DNA of 64,000 nt from Taibaiella koreensis (GCF_003545715.1 NZ_QVNU01000002.1:310001-374000); one strand, 5' to 3'. Shown: positions 25,193 through 34,399, numbered from the stretch's first letter. Notes: generated by a model not told the origin, from the sequence alone. Numbers and translations are program-made.

Positions 25193-26194
25193 TCAGGACA
25201 ACAGTGTTTCGATGGATTTAAATGCCGTAACGGGCAGCGTATTTTCCCAAAGCACGTCGTGGATCTCCTGCATGATGGGCATATCGATAGCCAGCCCGGC
25301 CGCTATTTTTCTCATGCCGCGCACGGCAAAATAGCCCTCGGCTACCATGCTCATTTCGGTAGTGGCGGCCTTTACAGAATAGCCTTTGCCAACAAGCGTG
25401 CCGAACGAGCGGTTGCGGCTATGCGGCGAATAGCAGGTCACGAGCAGATCGCCCAGATAGGCGCTGGTATGAAAATCGGGTATCTCGTTGGATGGATGCA
25501 CCTGCTCAAATTGCTGCTGCAGAAAGCGGTACATTTCCCGGTAACAGTTGGTATTGTATACACTCAGAAAATTGTCGCCGTAGCCAATACCATGGGCAAG
25601 GCCAGCCCCTACCGCATATATGTTCTTAAGGACCGCGGCGTATTGTGCGCCCCAGAGATCATGGTTGGCGGTAGTGCGGATATAGTCGGTCGAAAAAGCG
25701 GCAGCAGCCTTTTGGGTAACTTCGTCGTCGAGACCCGAAAAGGTAAGGTAAGAGAGTCGCTCCTGCGCTACTTCTTCGGCATGGCAGGGCCCGGTGATCG
25801 CGACATACTGCCGCAGTGGCACGGCAAATACATTTACCAGGTAGTCGTTGAGCAGGATATGCTGCTGTGGCAGTATACCCTTGATGGCTGAAACGATCGT
25901 CTTTTGCTGTAAGGCATCCACAGACAGGGTATCCAGCACATCGAGCACGTAGGCCGAGGGGACACAAATAACAAGGGTGTCGCAAGCCTCGATCACCTGC
26001 TGCAACCGGGTGGTGGGCAGTATCTGGTCGGGACGGAAGCTAACGGAGGTAAGATAGTGAGGATTATGGTGCTTTTGCAGCAAATGCGATACAGAATCCT
26101 CATTGCGCATCCACCAGTGTATTGTGTTTCCGTTGTCAGTTAGCATTTTTGCCAATGCCGTGGCCCAGCTTCCATTTCCAATAATGCCGAACAT
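25193..26194 (-). CDS. gpsA: NAD(P)-dependent glycerol-3-phosphate dehydrogenase
   Basis: 333 aa from the ATG at 26194 (the frame reads 5 codons further to a TTG). Makes sn-glycerol-3-phosphate from dihydroxyacetone phosphate for phospholipid synthesis. Nucleotide-binding GIIGNGSWATALAKML at residues 3-18; then TLVICVPSAYV; catalytic Lys in AVLKNIYAVGAGLAHGIGYGDN; and YLGDLLVTCYSPHSRNRSFG, the substrate-binding C-terminal signature. Cytoplasmic. Divergent from the MutS-like gene. Connects to the envelope-lipid genes nearby. Confidence 0.93.
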   Translation of the reverse strand: MFGIIGNGSWATALAKMLTDNGNTIHWWMRNEDSVSHLLQKHHNPHYLTSVSFRPDQILPTTRLQQVIEACDTLVICVPSAYVLDVLDTLSVDALQQKTIVSAIKGILPQQHILLNDYLVNVFAVPLRQYVAITGPCHAEEVAQERLSYLTFSGLDDEVTQKAAAAFSTDYIRTTANHDLWGAQYAAVLKNIYAVGAGLAHGIGYGDNFLSVYNTNCYREMYRFLQQQFEQVHPSNEIPDFHTSAYLGDLLVTCYSPHSRNRSFGTLVGKGYSVKAATTEMSMVAEGYFAVRGMRKIAAGLAIDMPIMQEIHDVLWENTLPVTAFKSIETLLS

Positions 26195-26302
26195 GCTGTA
26201 TGTAGTCAAAATTTGCCTGAAAAGTAATACCTTAATCGTTTAAATAAAAATTTAAGTTCTGTGGAAATTCCTTAAAGCAGACTCAATTCCCAAAGCCAGA
26301 TC

Positions 26303-27619
26303 GTGATCTTAGATAAAACTACACTACAGGACCTTTCTTTTCTCAATGGCGAGCAGTCGGTGTTTGCATTGATCAACCGCTGCACTACCCAGGCCGGATC
26401 CGACACCTTGCGCAAGCTGGTACAAAACCCGCCCGCGACGTTTGAACGCCTGCAGGAGCAGCAGGAAGCCATACGCTTCTGGATACGGCATACGGACAGC
26501 TGGACGAAACAGGTTTCCAACGGAACACTGGTGATGATCGAGAAGTTCTATGAATCGGCCGATGGTGTGGCAGGCCGTTCCAATCCCCTGACGCTGCTCA
26601 TCAATTCGCTGGTACAAAAGGTATTTAACCGCAATGCCTATTCCTTCGTTCGCTTTTCCGTATCGCATATTATCGACTTTCTGAAAGGCTGCGCCGAGCT
26701 GGTGACCTTACAGGACCAGGATCCTCCCATTGCTGTAGACCGGGAGCTTGAGGCCTTTAAGGAAGTACTGTCGCTGCCGCTGTGCCTGTCGCTGGTACAA
26801 ACGGATGCCGACGCTTCACAGGCGGTGCTCATGGACCTCAGCTACCGCGCCCGGCGGGAGATCAAGCATATCGTGTTTCAGCTGATCGAACGTTATGCCC
26901 GTCTCGATGCGCAACATTCGCTGGCGCTGGCCACGCGTGAACACGGCTGGGAGCTGCCGGAACTATTGCCGTCGAAGGCTATGCGTTTCGAAGCCGTCAA
27001 GCTGTACCACCCTTTGCTGGAGCAACCTGTTGCCTATGATATCCTGTTTTCCAGGGAAAAAAATTTCCTGTTCCTCACGGGGGCCAATATGTCGGGCAAA
27101 AGCACCCTTATCCGTGCCATGGGCGTATCGGCATTGATGGCCCATATCGGCATGGGCGTTCCTGCACAATCCATGCAGATCAGCTTCCTCGAAGGGATCA
27201 TCACCAATATGCAGGTGGAAGACAATATCTTCCTGGGCGAAAGCTATTTCTTTGCCGAAGTGCAGCGCATGAAGCTGACGGCCCAAAAGCTAAACCGCAA
27301 CCGCTACCACCTGGTGCTGATGGACGAGCTGTTCAAGGGTACCAATGTGCATGATGCCTATGAATGCAGCCGGGCCGTGATAGAAGGCCTGCTGGGACAG
27401 CAGGACAACCTGATGGCGTTGTCGACGCACCTCAACGAGCTTTCGGAAAACCTGAAGGAAAAGACCAATATATGGTTTCGTTACTGCTACACCCGCATCA
27501 GCGACGATGGTCACTACGAATTTACCTACCAGCTGAAAGAAGGCGTATCGCGCGACCGGATTGGCTATCTCGTACTGAAGAACGAGGGTGTGCTGGACCT
27601 GCTGCGGCAAAGGGTTTAA
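26303..27619 (+). CDS. MutS-family ATPase lacking the mismatch-recognition domains
   Basis: 438 aa from the GTG at 26303; I see no suitable ATG. It has the MutS core/lever (about residues 10-230) and ATPase domain only: Walker A TGANMSGKST at about 258-267, Walker B LVLMDELFKGTN, and the MutS signature STHLNEL after it. It lacks the N-terminal mismatch-binding domain of MutS and the Smr endonuclease and long coiled coil of MutS2, so it belongs to the short Bacteroidota MutS-related group. Role in DNA metabolism inferred. The next gene, hpt, starts 61 nt later on the same strand. Confidence 0.85.
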   Translation: MILDKTTLQDLSFLNGEQSVFALINRCTTQAGSDTLRKLVQNPPATFERLQEQQEAIRFWIRHTDSWTKQVSNGTLVMIEKFYESADGVAGRSNPLTLLINSLVQKVFNRNAYSFVRFSVSHIIDFLKGCAELVTLQDQDPPIAVDRELEAFKEVLSLPLCLSLVQTDADASQAVLMDLSYRARREIKHIVFQLIERYARLDAQHSLALATREHGWELPELLPSKAMRFEAVKLYHPLLEQPVAYDILFSREKNFLFLTGANMSGKSTLIRAMGVSALMAHIGMGVPAQSMQISFLEGIITNMQVEDNIFLGESYFFAEVQRMKLTAQKLNRNRYHLVLMDELFKGTNVHDAYECSRAVIEGLLGQQDNLMALSTHLNELSENLKEKTNIWFRYCYTRISDDGHYEFTYQLKEGVSRDRIGYLVLKNEGVLDLLRQRV

Positions 27620-27680
27620 TGGAATGATAAACAGGACTACGCGGGAATTTTGTTTCTTTGCAGTCCAAATTTTCGAGCTT

Positions 27681-28217
27681 ATGAGCAGCATCCGTGTACA
27701 CGATAAAGACTTTGTGCCCTACTTGTCGGCTGAAGACATAGCGACTAAGAATAAAGAGCTGGCCACGCAGATCAGCAAAGATTATGCGGGCAAGCGGCCC
27801 TTATTTGTCGCCGTGCTCAACGGATCGTTCTTGTTTGCAGCCGACCTGTTCCGCAACCTGGAGATCGAGGCGGAGATCTCTTTTATCAAGCTGGCCTCCT
27901 ATAAAGGAACCACATCGTCGGGCAACGTGATCACGGCAATAGGGCTGGAAGAATCCCTGCACGACCGGCACATTATCCTGCTGGAAGACATTATCGATAC
28001 GGGGAAAACATTGCATGAATTTCTCCCGCAGCTCGAACACCAGGGACCGGCTTCCATTCGCATTGCTGCATTGCTAACCAAACCGGATGCGCTGAAATAC
28101 CCTGTACATGCCGATTATACCGGCTTTGCGATTCCCAATAAATTTGTCGTGGGCTATGGCCTCGACTACGACGGATTGGGAAGAAATATCCCGGCGATCT
28201 ACCAACTGGCTGAATAA
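27681..28217 (+). CDS. hpt: Hypoxanthine phosphoribosyltransferase
   Basis: 178 aa from the ATG at 27681; the frame is open upstream but without similarity. Salvages hypoxanthine/guanine with PRPP. PRPP-binding motif HIILLEDIIDTGKTL; VAVLNGSFLFAADL near the N-terminus; KLASYKGTTSSG is the flexible loop; VGYGLDYDGLGRNIPAIYQL is the purine-binding C-terminus. Standard length and order. Confidence 0.95.
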   Translation: MSSIRVHDKDFVPYLSAEDIATKNKELATQISKDYAGKRPLFVAVLNGSFLFAADLFRNLEIEAEISFIKLASYKGTTSSGNVITAIGLEESLHDRHIILLEDIIDTGKTLHEFLPQLEHQGPASIRIAALLTKPDALKYPVHADYTGFAIPNKFVVGYGLDYDGLGRNIPAIYQLAE

Positions 28218-28311
28218 GGCGATCTGATATAAGCAAGATGGATACGAGGGTAAATGCCCAGGCCAATAACGTATTTTAGCGGTGGCGTATTTTTCCCGAA
28301 AAAAATCTTTC

Positions 28312-29793
28312 ATGACGCTCCCTTTCAACACGTTGATCCCTATTGAACGACCCAGCCATTTACCCGTCTACATACAGGTATCTAACGGGTTGGTCAACCT
28401 GATACGGGATGGAAAAATAACGCCGGGAACCTTTTTGCCCGGGACACGTGAAATGGCGGAGCTCCTGTCCATTCATCGCAAAACGACGATCAACGCGTAT
28501 GATGAGCTTGCAGCACAGGGCTGGATCGAAGCCTTGCCCCGCAAGGGCTTCCGGGTAGTGCCCGACCTTCCCATAGTAAAGCCCCGCACCTTCAAACCTA
28601 AAAATAATTTTCCGGCCGCGCCGGCCATACTCCCGGAGTTGCTGGCATTACCGGCATTGGTTCGTCCCGGAGCTGTAAGCGCTTATAGTGAAGACGACCT
28701 TGTTGTGGACGATGGTTTTCCCGATACGCAGCTTACTCCTTATAGCTCCTTTTTGCAGCTATACCGGCAGCAATTGCAGCTTGGTCAGCCACAAAAAGCC
28801 TGGCTGAACAAAGATGAAGGCGGATTAATGCACTTACGATCCTCTTCAGCCGGCTTTCTCAACCAGACCAGGGGATTGAATATTACAGAGGAGCGGCTTA
28901 TGATAACCCGCGGAGCGCAAATGGCCATCTATATTACGGCAGCCTTGCTCATACGGCCGGGAGATAACGTTATCGTCAGCGAGCCGAATTACTTTATGGC
29001 AGATCACATCTTCCAGAGTATGGGCGCCGTCATTCACAGGGTGCCGGTCGACCAGGAAGGGATGGACACAGACCGCCTGGCGGCACTCCTGCAAACCGGC
29101 AGCTTCAGGCTGCTTTATGTTATCCCGCACCATCATCATCCTACCACTGTTACCATGAGCTCGGCGCGGCGCATGCATTTACTGAACCTGATCAAGCAAC
29201 ACCAGCTCTGGGTGATCGAAGACGACTATGATTACGACTTCCACTACCGCAACAACCCCATTTTACCGCTGGCCAGTGCGGAGCACGAAGGCCGTATTAT
29301 CTATATCGGTTCTTATACCAAGCTGCTCGGACCATCGTTCCGGATCGGCTACCTGGTTGCCGCCAGGCAGATCGTGGAGCAGGCGATAAAATACCGGCGG
29401 CTCATGGATATAAGAGGCGATTTTATGATGGAGTCGGCCCTGGCTACCCTGATCGACAACGGAGCGCTGGGACGGCATATCAAGCGAAGCAAAAAAATAT
29501 ATGCCACACGGATGGAGCTCGCTGCCGGCCTTATCGCCGGCACTCTGCCCCATGCCATACATTTTAACAAGCCTCAGGGCGGCATGGCTTTATGGCTGAA
29601 GTTCCGGGAAGACTATCCGCTGGCACGCATCCTCGCCAAAGCACCATCGCGCAAGTTGCACCTTACCGGTAGCGCCTACTTTGAAGGACACAACAGTGAC
29701 TACAACAGCCTGAGGTTTGGCTTTGCCTCTCTCCCGGCCGATCAGCTGAAAAATGCGATCACCACGCTAGCCGCGGTGATCGCTGGCAGCTAA
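28312..29793 (+). CDS. MocR/PdxR-type transcription factor (GntR HTH fused to aminotransferase)
   Basis: 493 aa from the ATG at 28312. Residues 20-90 are a winged GntR HTH (PVYIQVSNGLVNLIRDGKI, then LLSIHRKTTINAYDELAAQGW). The rest is a fold-type-I aminotransferase with EDDYDYDFHY and the PLP Lys in GSYTKLLGPSFRIGYL. MocR proteins are PLP-sensing activators or repressors that usually control vitamin B6, taurine or GABA genes next to them. Here the 3' neighbour is an azoreductase in the opposite orientation and no B6 gene is present, so the target is unclear. Confidence 0.92.
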   Translation: MTLPFNTLIPIERPSHLPVYIQVSNGLVNLIRDGKITPGTFLPGTREMAELLSIHRKTTINAYDELAAQGWIEALPRKGFRVVPDLPIVKPRTFKPKNNFPAAPAILPELLALPALVRPGAVSAYSEDDLVVDDGFPDTQLTPYSSFLQLYRQQLQLGQPQKAWLNKDEGGLMHLRSSSAGFLNQTRGLNITEERLMITRGAQMAIYITAALLIRPGDNVIVSEPNYFMADHIFQSMGAVIHRVPVDQEGMDTDRLAALLQTGSFRLLYVIPHHHHPTTVTMSSARRMHLLNLIKQHQLWVIEDDYDYDFHYRNNPILPLASAEHEGRIIYIGSYTKLLGPSFRIGYLVAARQIVEQAIKYRRLMDIRGDFMMESALATLIDNGALGRHIKRSKKIYATRMELAAGLIAGTLPHAIHFNKPQGGMALWLKFREDYPLARILAKAPSRKLHLTGSAYFEGHNSDYNSLRFGFASLPADQLKNAITTLAAVIAGS

Positions 29794-29806
29794 GTAAGGC
29801 CGGCCC

Positions 29807-30442
29807 TCAAGCCCCCACAAGAGCGCACAATTCACGTACACAGGCCGAGATGGTCTGCCGCGCCGCTGCAATAGCCTTTTCCCGTACTTCTTCGGAACTG
29901 AATTTAACCGGGAAAACATCAATGAATTGAGCGTCGTCCAGGCCGATAAACGCAAATATCGTCTTCAGATAAGGTACCAGCTGGTCCATCGGCTTTATCG
30001 CCTCGTGCGAAAAGTCGACACCCCGCGTATTGATCACATAAACCTTTTTATTGACCAGCAGGCCTTCGGATACCATGCCTTGTATCCGGAAGGTCATGCC
30101 TGTACGCACGACATTATCAATAAACACTTTAAAATTTGAGGGGACCGTAAAATTATACATGGGCATACCGATCACGTATACATCGGCATCATGAAGCCGG
30201 CCGATCAGCTTATCGGAGGCGGCAAGCTCGGCGATCATTTCCGGCGTACGCCGTTCGGGAGAAGTGTAATTTCCTTCTATGAACAGGGCCGAAACGTGAT
30301 CGGGCGCCGCTGCGCCAAGGTCCAGATAATCCAGGGCCAGACCGGGTTCTTTATTCCTGAGCTCCGTTACAAAAAAGCCGGAGAGCTGCCGGGACAGGGA
30401 GGCTTCGTTCCGGACGCTGCAATCGATGTGCAATACTTTCAT
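29807..30442 (-). CDS. azoR: FMN-dependent NADH:quinone/azo reductase
   Basis: 211 aa from the ATG at 30442. Flavodoxin-like: HIDCSVRNEASLSRQLSGFF at the N-terminus binds the FMN phosphate; VIGMPMYNFTVPSNFKVFIDNVVRTGMTF is the AzoR signature. Such enzymes reduce quinones, azo dyes and nitroaromatics and protect against electrophile stress. The gene is convergent with the MocR gene (13 nt apart) and divergent from DoxX, another redox-linked family. A -7-like TACTTTCG lies at 30460-30467 on the minus strand. Confidence 0.92.
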   Translation of the reverse strand: MKVLHIDCSVRNEASLSRQLSGFFVTELRNKEPGLALDYLDLGAAAPDHVSALFIEGNYTSPERRTPEMIAELAASDKLIGRLHDADVYVIGMPMYNFTVPSNFKVFIDNVVRTGMTFRIQGMVSEGLLVNKKVYVINTRGVDFSHEAIKPMDQLVPYLKTIFAFIGLDDAQFIDVFPVKFSSEEVREKAIAAARQTISACVRELCALVGA

Positions 30443-30597
30443 AGGTTGAATGTTTTTTGCGAAAGTACCCCGAGGCGGCAGGCGATAAGGGTACCAGACA
30501 CCAGTCTTCGCATGGTCCAGGGGAAAAGCATATTTTATTTTTTGCTGGACTACCTGATACAACGGCGCTGGTCCCTTAAACAGCTTTGCCGTGTGTG

Positions 30598-30605
30598 TAC
30601 TTTTG
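30598..30605 (+). promoter_or_regulatory. Predicted -7 element of the DoxX-AhpD-like operon
   Basis: TACTTTTG, 18 nt before the ATG at 30624; supports that start over earlier in-frame codons. Confidence 0.55.
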
Positions 30606-30623
30606 CCTCATTATTTCCTGTTT

Positions 30624-31055
30624 ATGATGACCCGAGATTTCGCACAACTCTTTAGCCGCATAGCCCTCGGCATCGGCTTTCTTTTCCCTGTTCTCGACCG
30701 CCTGGGCTTTGCCGGCCCGCCGGGACAGGCAGCCTGGGGCGATTGGCAGCATTTTGTTACCTATACCCATAGCCTCATGCCTTTTGTGAGCAGCAGCATA
30801 GCTCATATAGCCGGCCTGGGCGCTACGATCGCAGAATGTGTGCTGGGTGTGTGCCTGATTGCCGGGTTTAAAGTAAAATGGATGGGGCTGGGGGCAGCTA
30901 TGCTCACCCTCGTCTTCGCCCTGCTCATGATGGCATTCCTGGGTATCAGCGTACCGTTCCGGTATCCCGTATTTGTATTTACCGGCGCCGGGCTGCTGCT
31001 CTACAGCCTGGATACCTTCAAATGGAGCATTGATGCCTTTCTAAAAAAGAATTAA
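30624..31055 (+). CDS. DoxX-family membrane protein
   Basis: 143 aa, four predicted transmembrane helices (LFSRIALGIGFLFPVLDRLG; IAHIAGLGATIAECVLGVCLIAG; GLGAAMLTLVFALLMMAFLGI; PVFVFTGAGLLLYSLDTF). The RIALGIGFLFPVLDRLG start is typical of DoxX. DoxX members interact with redox enzymes (thiosulfate:quinone oxidoreductase subunit, or membrane complexes protecting against oxidative stress). A second Met three nt later could also start. It probably forms an operon with the next gene, 15 nt downstream. Confidence 0.85.
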   Translation: MMTRDFAQLFSRIALGIGFLFPVLDRLGFAGPPGQAAWGDWQHFVTYTHSLMPFVSSSIAHIAGLGATIAECVLGVCLIAGFKVKWMGLGAAMLTLVFALLMMAFLGISVPFRYPVFVFTGAGLLLYSLDTFKWSIDAFLKKN

Positions 31056-31070
31056 TCCCACTATAAGCAT

Positions 31071-31514
31071 ATGAAACAACGACTGTCAATGCGCAAACAA
31101 TTTCCCGAAGGCGTTAAGCTGATGGGAGAGCTGGACGGCCTCATTAAAGGCAGCGGCATCGATCCGCGTCACATTGAATTGATCAAAATAAGGGCTTCGC
31201 AGATCAATGGCTGTGCTTACTGCATGAACAGCCATACCAAAGACGCGCTACAACTGGGCGAGGATCCGCACCGACTGTACGTGCTGAGCGGCTGGCGGGA
31301 GGCCCGCGACTGGTTCAGCGAAGAAGAGCAAACCATACTGCAGCTCACGGAAGAGATCACGCTTATCAGCAGACAAGGCTTAAGTGAGGCCGTATATGAA
31401 AAAGGATTGGCATTATTCGGAGAAGCCCGCCTGGCTTTCCTCATTATGGCTATTGTCAGCATCAATGCCTGGAACCGCGTTGGTGTGGCCCTGAGCATGC
31501 ACCCTATAAAATAA
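31071..31514 (+). CDS. Carboxymuconolactone decarboxylase / AhpD-like protein
   Basis: 147 aa. The AhpD core is plain: IELIKIRASQINGCAYCMNSH with the Cys48-x-x-Cys51 pair and His55, the peroxidatic thiol-type active site of AhpD-like oxidoreductases. It ends with AIVSINAWNRVGVAL, the conserved last helix. Likely a thiol-based peroxide or disulfide reductase. The operon with DoxX and the nearby azoreductase suggests a stress response to quinones or peroxides. Confidence 0.9.
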   Translation: MKQRLSMRKQFPEGVKLMGELDGLIKGSGIDPRHIELIKIRASQINGCAYCMNSHTKDALQLGEDPHRLYVLSGWREARDWFSEEEQTILQLTEEITLISRQGLSEAVYEKGLALFGEARLAFLIMAIVSINAWNRVGVALSMHPIK

Positions 31515-31516
31515 AG

Positions 31517-31654
31517 TGACTATCCCGATATAGGAAACAAAGTAATCTTCGGTCCTTGAGCATGTCGAAAGGACAGATATAAATGGTGCTTCGACGGGCT
31601 CAGCAACCGTTATCAAGACGAATTTGGCTAATGTTTCCTATATCGGGATAGTCA
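31517..31654. repeat. Intergenic element bounded by perfect 22-bp inverted repeats, copy B
   Basis: The ends 31517-31538 and 31633-31654 are exact reverse complements (outermost bases TGAC/GTCA; TGACTATCCCGATATAGGAA inward). Inside are two inverted arms, GGTCCTTGAGCATGTCGAAA (31551-31570) and GCTTCGACGGGCTCAGCAAC (31588-31607). The 138-bp layout is like a MITE or REPIN. No protein is encoded. This is the best copy of the family in the window. Confidence 0.85.
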
Positions 31655-31678
31655 GTTAAAATAATTATTCTCTTTTAG

Positions 31679-31812
31679 TGACCATCGGCGTATAGGAAAC
31701 ACCGGATCATTTTGTTTTTCTCTATGGCTGCTGAGCCTGTCGAAGGACCACGGCACAGTTGCTTTTCCGACAGGTTCGACCGGGAAATATTATTCCTATA
31801 CGCAGATAGTCA
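31679..31812. repeat. Intergenic element bounded by inverted repeats, copy C (diverged)
   Basis: Ends TGACCATCGGCGTATAGGAA (31679-31698) and TCCTATACGCAGATAGTCA (right edge to 31812) pair with mismatches. Inner arms GCTGCTGAGCCTGTCGAAGG (31728-31747) and CCGACAGGTTCGAC (31767-31780). It lies 24 bp after copy B, so the gap between the AhpD-like and GNAT genes (31515-31835) is almost all repeat. Confidence 0.75.
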
Positions 31813-31835
31813 GTTTACTTTTTATCCCACAACTC

Positions 31836-32267
31836 ATGCAACTGATCACAGCACAAACCCGCGCGCAAATAGTATTTTGCAAAGAGGCGCTTTTCGCCTT
31901 CAGAACCAACCTCGACGAAGCCACCTATATCGACCTGATCATGGACATGATCGCTAGGGAATCGTTCAGACTGGTATATATACCCAACGAGGACAATACC
32001 GCAGCTGCGGCCATTGTAGGCTACAGAACGATGCATATGCTCAGGACCGGCCGGATTATCTATATCGATGACCTGTATACCGATCCGCAGTACCGGGGCA
32101 AAGGTTATGCCGGAATATTGCTTGACCATGTTAACCAGGAAGCGGTAGCAGCCGGTATCCGTTCCGTCCACCTGGATAGCGGATATATGTTACATGATGC
32201 GCACCGCCTGTATCTGAACAAAGGTTACGTGCTGGCCTGCAATCATTTTGCCCTGCAAACTGCCTGA
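31836..32267 (+). CDS. GNAT-family N-acetyltransferase
   Basis: 143 aa, a single GNAT domain: IIYIDDLYTDPQYRGKGYAGILLDHV is motif A with the R-G-K-G-Y-A acetyl-CoA loop, followed by SVHLDSGYMLHDAHRLYLNKGYV. Substrate unknown. It begins 24 bp after the repeat element, so any promoter must lie inside copy C or overlap its right end. Confidence 0.85.
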   Translation: MQLITAQTRAQIVFCKEALFAFRTNLDEATYIDLIMDMIARESFRLVYIPNEDNTAAAAIVGYRTMHMLRTGRIIYIDDLYTDPQYRGKGYAGILLDHVNQEAVAAGIRSVHLDSGYMLHDAHRLYLNKGYVLACNHFALQTA

Positions 32268-32546
32268 ACATCCGGCTGGCACCTGTAACCGGGAAAACAG
32301 TACCGGCTTCATGCCTGGCTTTGTAAAACAAATTATCTTTCTATCGGGCATAATGCGGGAGCGCTACAAAGAACCCTGCTAACCCCGCATCTTACATGCC
32401 TGAAACCATGAAATGGCTTTCTGCAATGGGTTAAAGAGCTATCTCAGTAGTTCTTTTTTTATTATTATTTTTTTTAAATGCATTTTCATTACAAAATTTT
32501 ATTAATTTTAAGATACCTAACGATTTATCATTTAAATACAATCCAG

Positions 32547-33287
32547 ATGATGCGCAAAATATTACCACTGCTATTCTTATTTGGCTTGTCTTCGGCTGCT
32601 GTGCATGCCCAGGACTTCGTGCTAAAGGCAGATACCATTACGGCAGAAACGCCGGGCCAAACGCCGCCAACCGGAAGCGGCTGGGACAATTACACGATAA
32701 AGCTGTTTGACTATGCTATCAATAAAACCAACGCAGCGCTTCCTTTTTCCTATACGATCTTTTCCAGAACAATTCCCATCGGTTGGGGGTTTTATGCCTT
32801 TTGTGACAACCAAACCTGCCGTACCTCGGGAGACCCGACGCTCAGCGGCACAGAAACAGTAGGTATGCCAATCCCGGCAAATGATAGCTCCGTGCTCGAG
32901 CCTCAATTCTCTATTCCTGTTGAGGCCGATAACGGTGTAGGTATTATCAGGGTGAAAGTTGTGAGCGCCAATACTATTGATACAGCAACGTATATTATCA
33001 ATAAGACCCCTACAGGCGTCTCGACGATCTCGATCAAGGATAAGCGTGTCGCGGTTTACCCCAATCCTGCAACGACGGACCTGATCCTGTTCACCGATAG
33101 AAGCCTGAATGCTTCCCGTGTTGAGATCCTCAATATCACCGGCGCCCGCCAGCTGACTCAGAGCATAGATAATGGTGCAGAAGCGATCCGGATAGATATC
33201 AGTATGCTTGCAAAGGGCATGTACCTGGCAAAGGTTACCAATGCCAGCGGCGCTGTGATCACCACCAGGAAGTTCAGCAAAGAATAG
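32547..33287 (+). CDS. Secreted protein with T9SS type A sorting domain
   Basis: 246 aa from the ATG at 32547, with the signal peptide MRKILPLLFLFGLSSAAVHAQ. Residues 22-165 form a compact beta-rich module (DFVLKADTITAETPGQTPP, then YTIFSRTIPIGWGFYAFCDN) of unknown family with one likely disulfide at CDNQTC. The last 75 residues are a Por-secretion C-terminal domain: VAVYPNPATTDLILF, then RVEILNITGARQLTQS, and GMYLAKVTNASGAVITTRKF. The protein should cross the outer membrane by the type IX system. Preceded by a long AT-rich stretch (32450-32520). Confidence 0.88.
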   Translation: MMRKILPLLFLFGLSSAAVHAQDFVLKADTITAETPGQTPPTGSGWDNYTIKLFDYAINKTNAALPFSYTIFSRTIPIGWGFYAFCDNQTCRTSGDPTLSGTETVGMPIPANDSSVLEPQFSIPVEADNGVGIIRVKVVSANTIDTATYIINKTPTGVSTISIKDKRVAVYPNPATTDLILFTDRSLNASRVEILNITGARQLTQSIDNGAEAIRIDISMLAKGMYLAKVTNASGAVITTRKFSKE

Positions 33288-33300
33288 ATGGATAGGTACA

Positions 33301-33343
33301 AAAAGAAGATGGTGTCTCCGAGTTGGAGACACCATCTTCTTTT
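33301..33343. terminator. Bidirectional terminator
   Basis: A 19-bp stem (starting AAAAGAAGATGGTGTCTCC) with a 5-nt loop, A-run on one side and T-run on the other, between the T9SS gene and the convergent hydrolase. Confidence 0.92.
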
Positions 33344-33382
33344 TAGGTACAATAGAGAGGCCTCCAGGAACCGCAGCGTTTA

Positions 33383-34339
33383 TCAGGAGTGCAAAAAACG
33401 CTCCAGCAGCGGAAACAGCTTACCCGGCTCTTCCACCTGTGGATTATGCCCCGACAGCTCAAACATTTCGAACCGCGCCTGTGGACAATATTGCTTGTAC
33501 TTGATCATCATGTAAGGCACGGCTACGCGGTCGTAGCGGCCGCCGTAAATGAGCACCGGCATCTTCAACTCCTTGAGACGGCGACGGTAATCAAAACTGC
33601 CGATATCGCTGCCCACAATGAAATCGCCATCGGCACCCACCAATTGATAATACAATTTTGTATTGAATGCGTTGGGATATGGCTTGCTGCCACGGCTTGC
33701 AAATTTATCGGGATTGTATGCATACAAAAATCCGTAAGGCACCCTGCCATAAACATCCTGACATTCTTTGTCGGAGGACACGTAACCTTTCTCCCGCAGC
33801 GCCGTCAGCTCCTGCCACACTTCGGGGTAATTCATGCTGATCTCATGGTTGCTGTTATCGTCATTGACTTGCCACATCACATGGCTATGAAAGGTATTGG
33901 CCAGCACCAGGTGCGCTACCTGCTGCGGATATCTGAGCGCATAGCCCTGCGCCACTACACCGCCGTAGCTATGGCCCAGCAGGTTGATCTTATCAAGTTT
34001 CAATGCTTTTCTCAGGCCTTCAATATCCTCAATGTCCCTTGCCAGCGAATATTCTTTTACATCCTGCGCAGTATCCGATTTTCCCCGCCCAAACGCGTCG
34101 AAATAGATCAGCATATTGTTTTTGGCCAGGGAATCGAAACGGCGCAGGCCTGTATGGGCGCCGCCGGGGCCACCCGAGATCAGGATCAGGGGATCGCCTT
34201 TGCCTACGGTAACCACCCATAATTTAGCACCGTTGACGGTGATATACTTTCCGCCGGTCTGGCTGTCAGGAAAGTCTTGGGCCATAGCTGTCCATGTAAG
34301 GAAACAGGCTACAAGCAAGAGGTATATTCTGGCGGACAT
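33383..34339 (-). CDS. Secreted alpha/beta hydrolase, proline-iminopeptidase-like
   Basis: 318 aa. Signal peptide MSARIYLLLVACFLTWTAMAQ. The oxyanion loop SGGPGG is at about residues 55-60, the nucleophile elbow GHSYGG has Ser124, and IYGGRYDRVA and SGHNPQVEEPG carry the Asp and His. The opening GGKYITVNGAKLWVVTVGKG and this motif set are those of proline iminopeptidase (peptidase S33) relatives. The true substrate may be a peptide or an ester. It lies next to a prolyl oligopeptidase, so peptide degradation is plausible. Confidence 0.88.
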   Translation of the reverse strand: MSARIYLLLVACFLTWTAMAQDFPDSQTGGKYITVNGAKLWVVTVGKGDPLILISGGPGGAHTGLRRFDSLAKNNMLIYFDAFGRGKSDTAQDVKEYSLARDIEDIEGLRKALKLDKINLLGHSYGGVVAQGYALRYPQQVAHLVLANTFHSHVMWQVNDDNSNHEISMNYPEVWQELTALREKGYVSSDKECQDVYGRVPYGFLYAYNPDKFASRGSKPYPNAFNTKLYYQLVGADGDFIVGSDIGSFDYRRRLKELKMPVLIYGGRYDRVAVPYMMIKYKQYCPQARFEMFELSGHNPQVEEPGKLFPLLERFLHS

Positions 34340-34399
34340 GGGCTGTTTTTATAAAGAGAAAAAAAGAAGCTGCCCTTTTGAAGTACAGCTTCGATAAGC

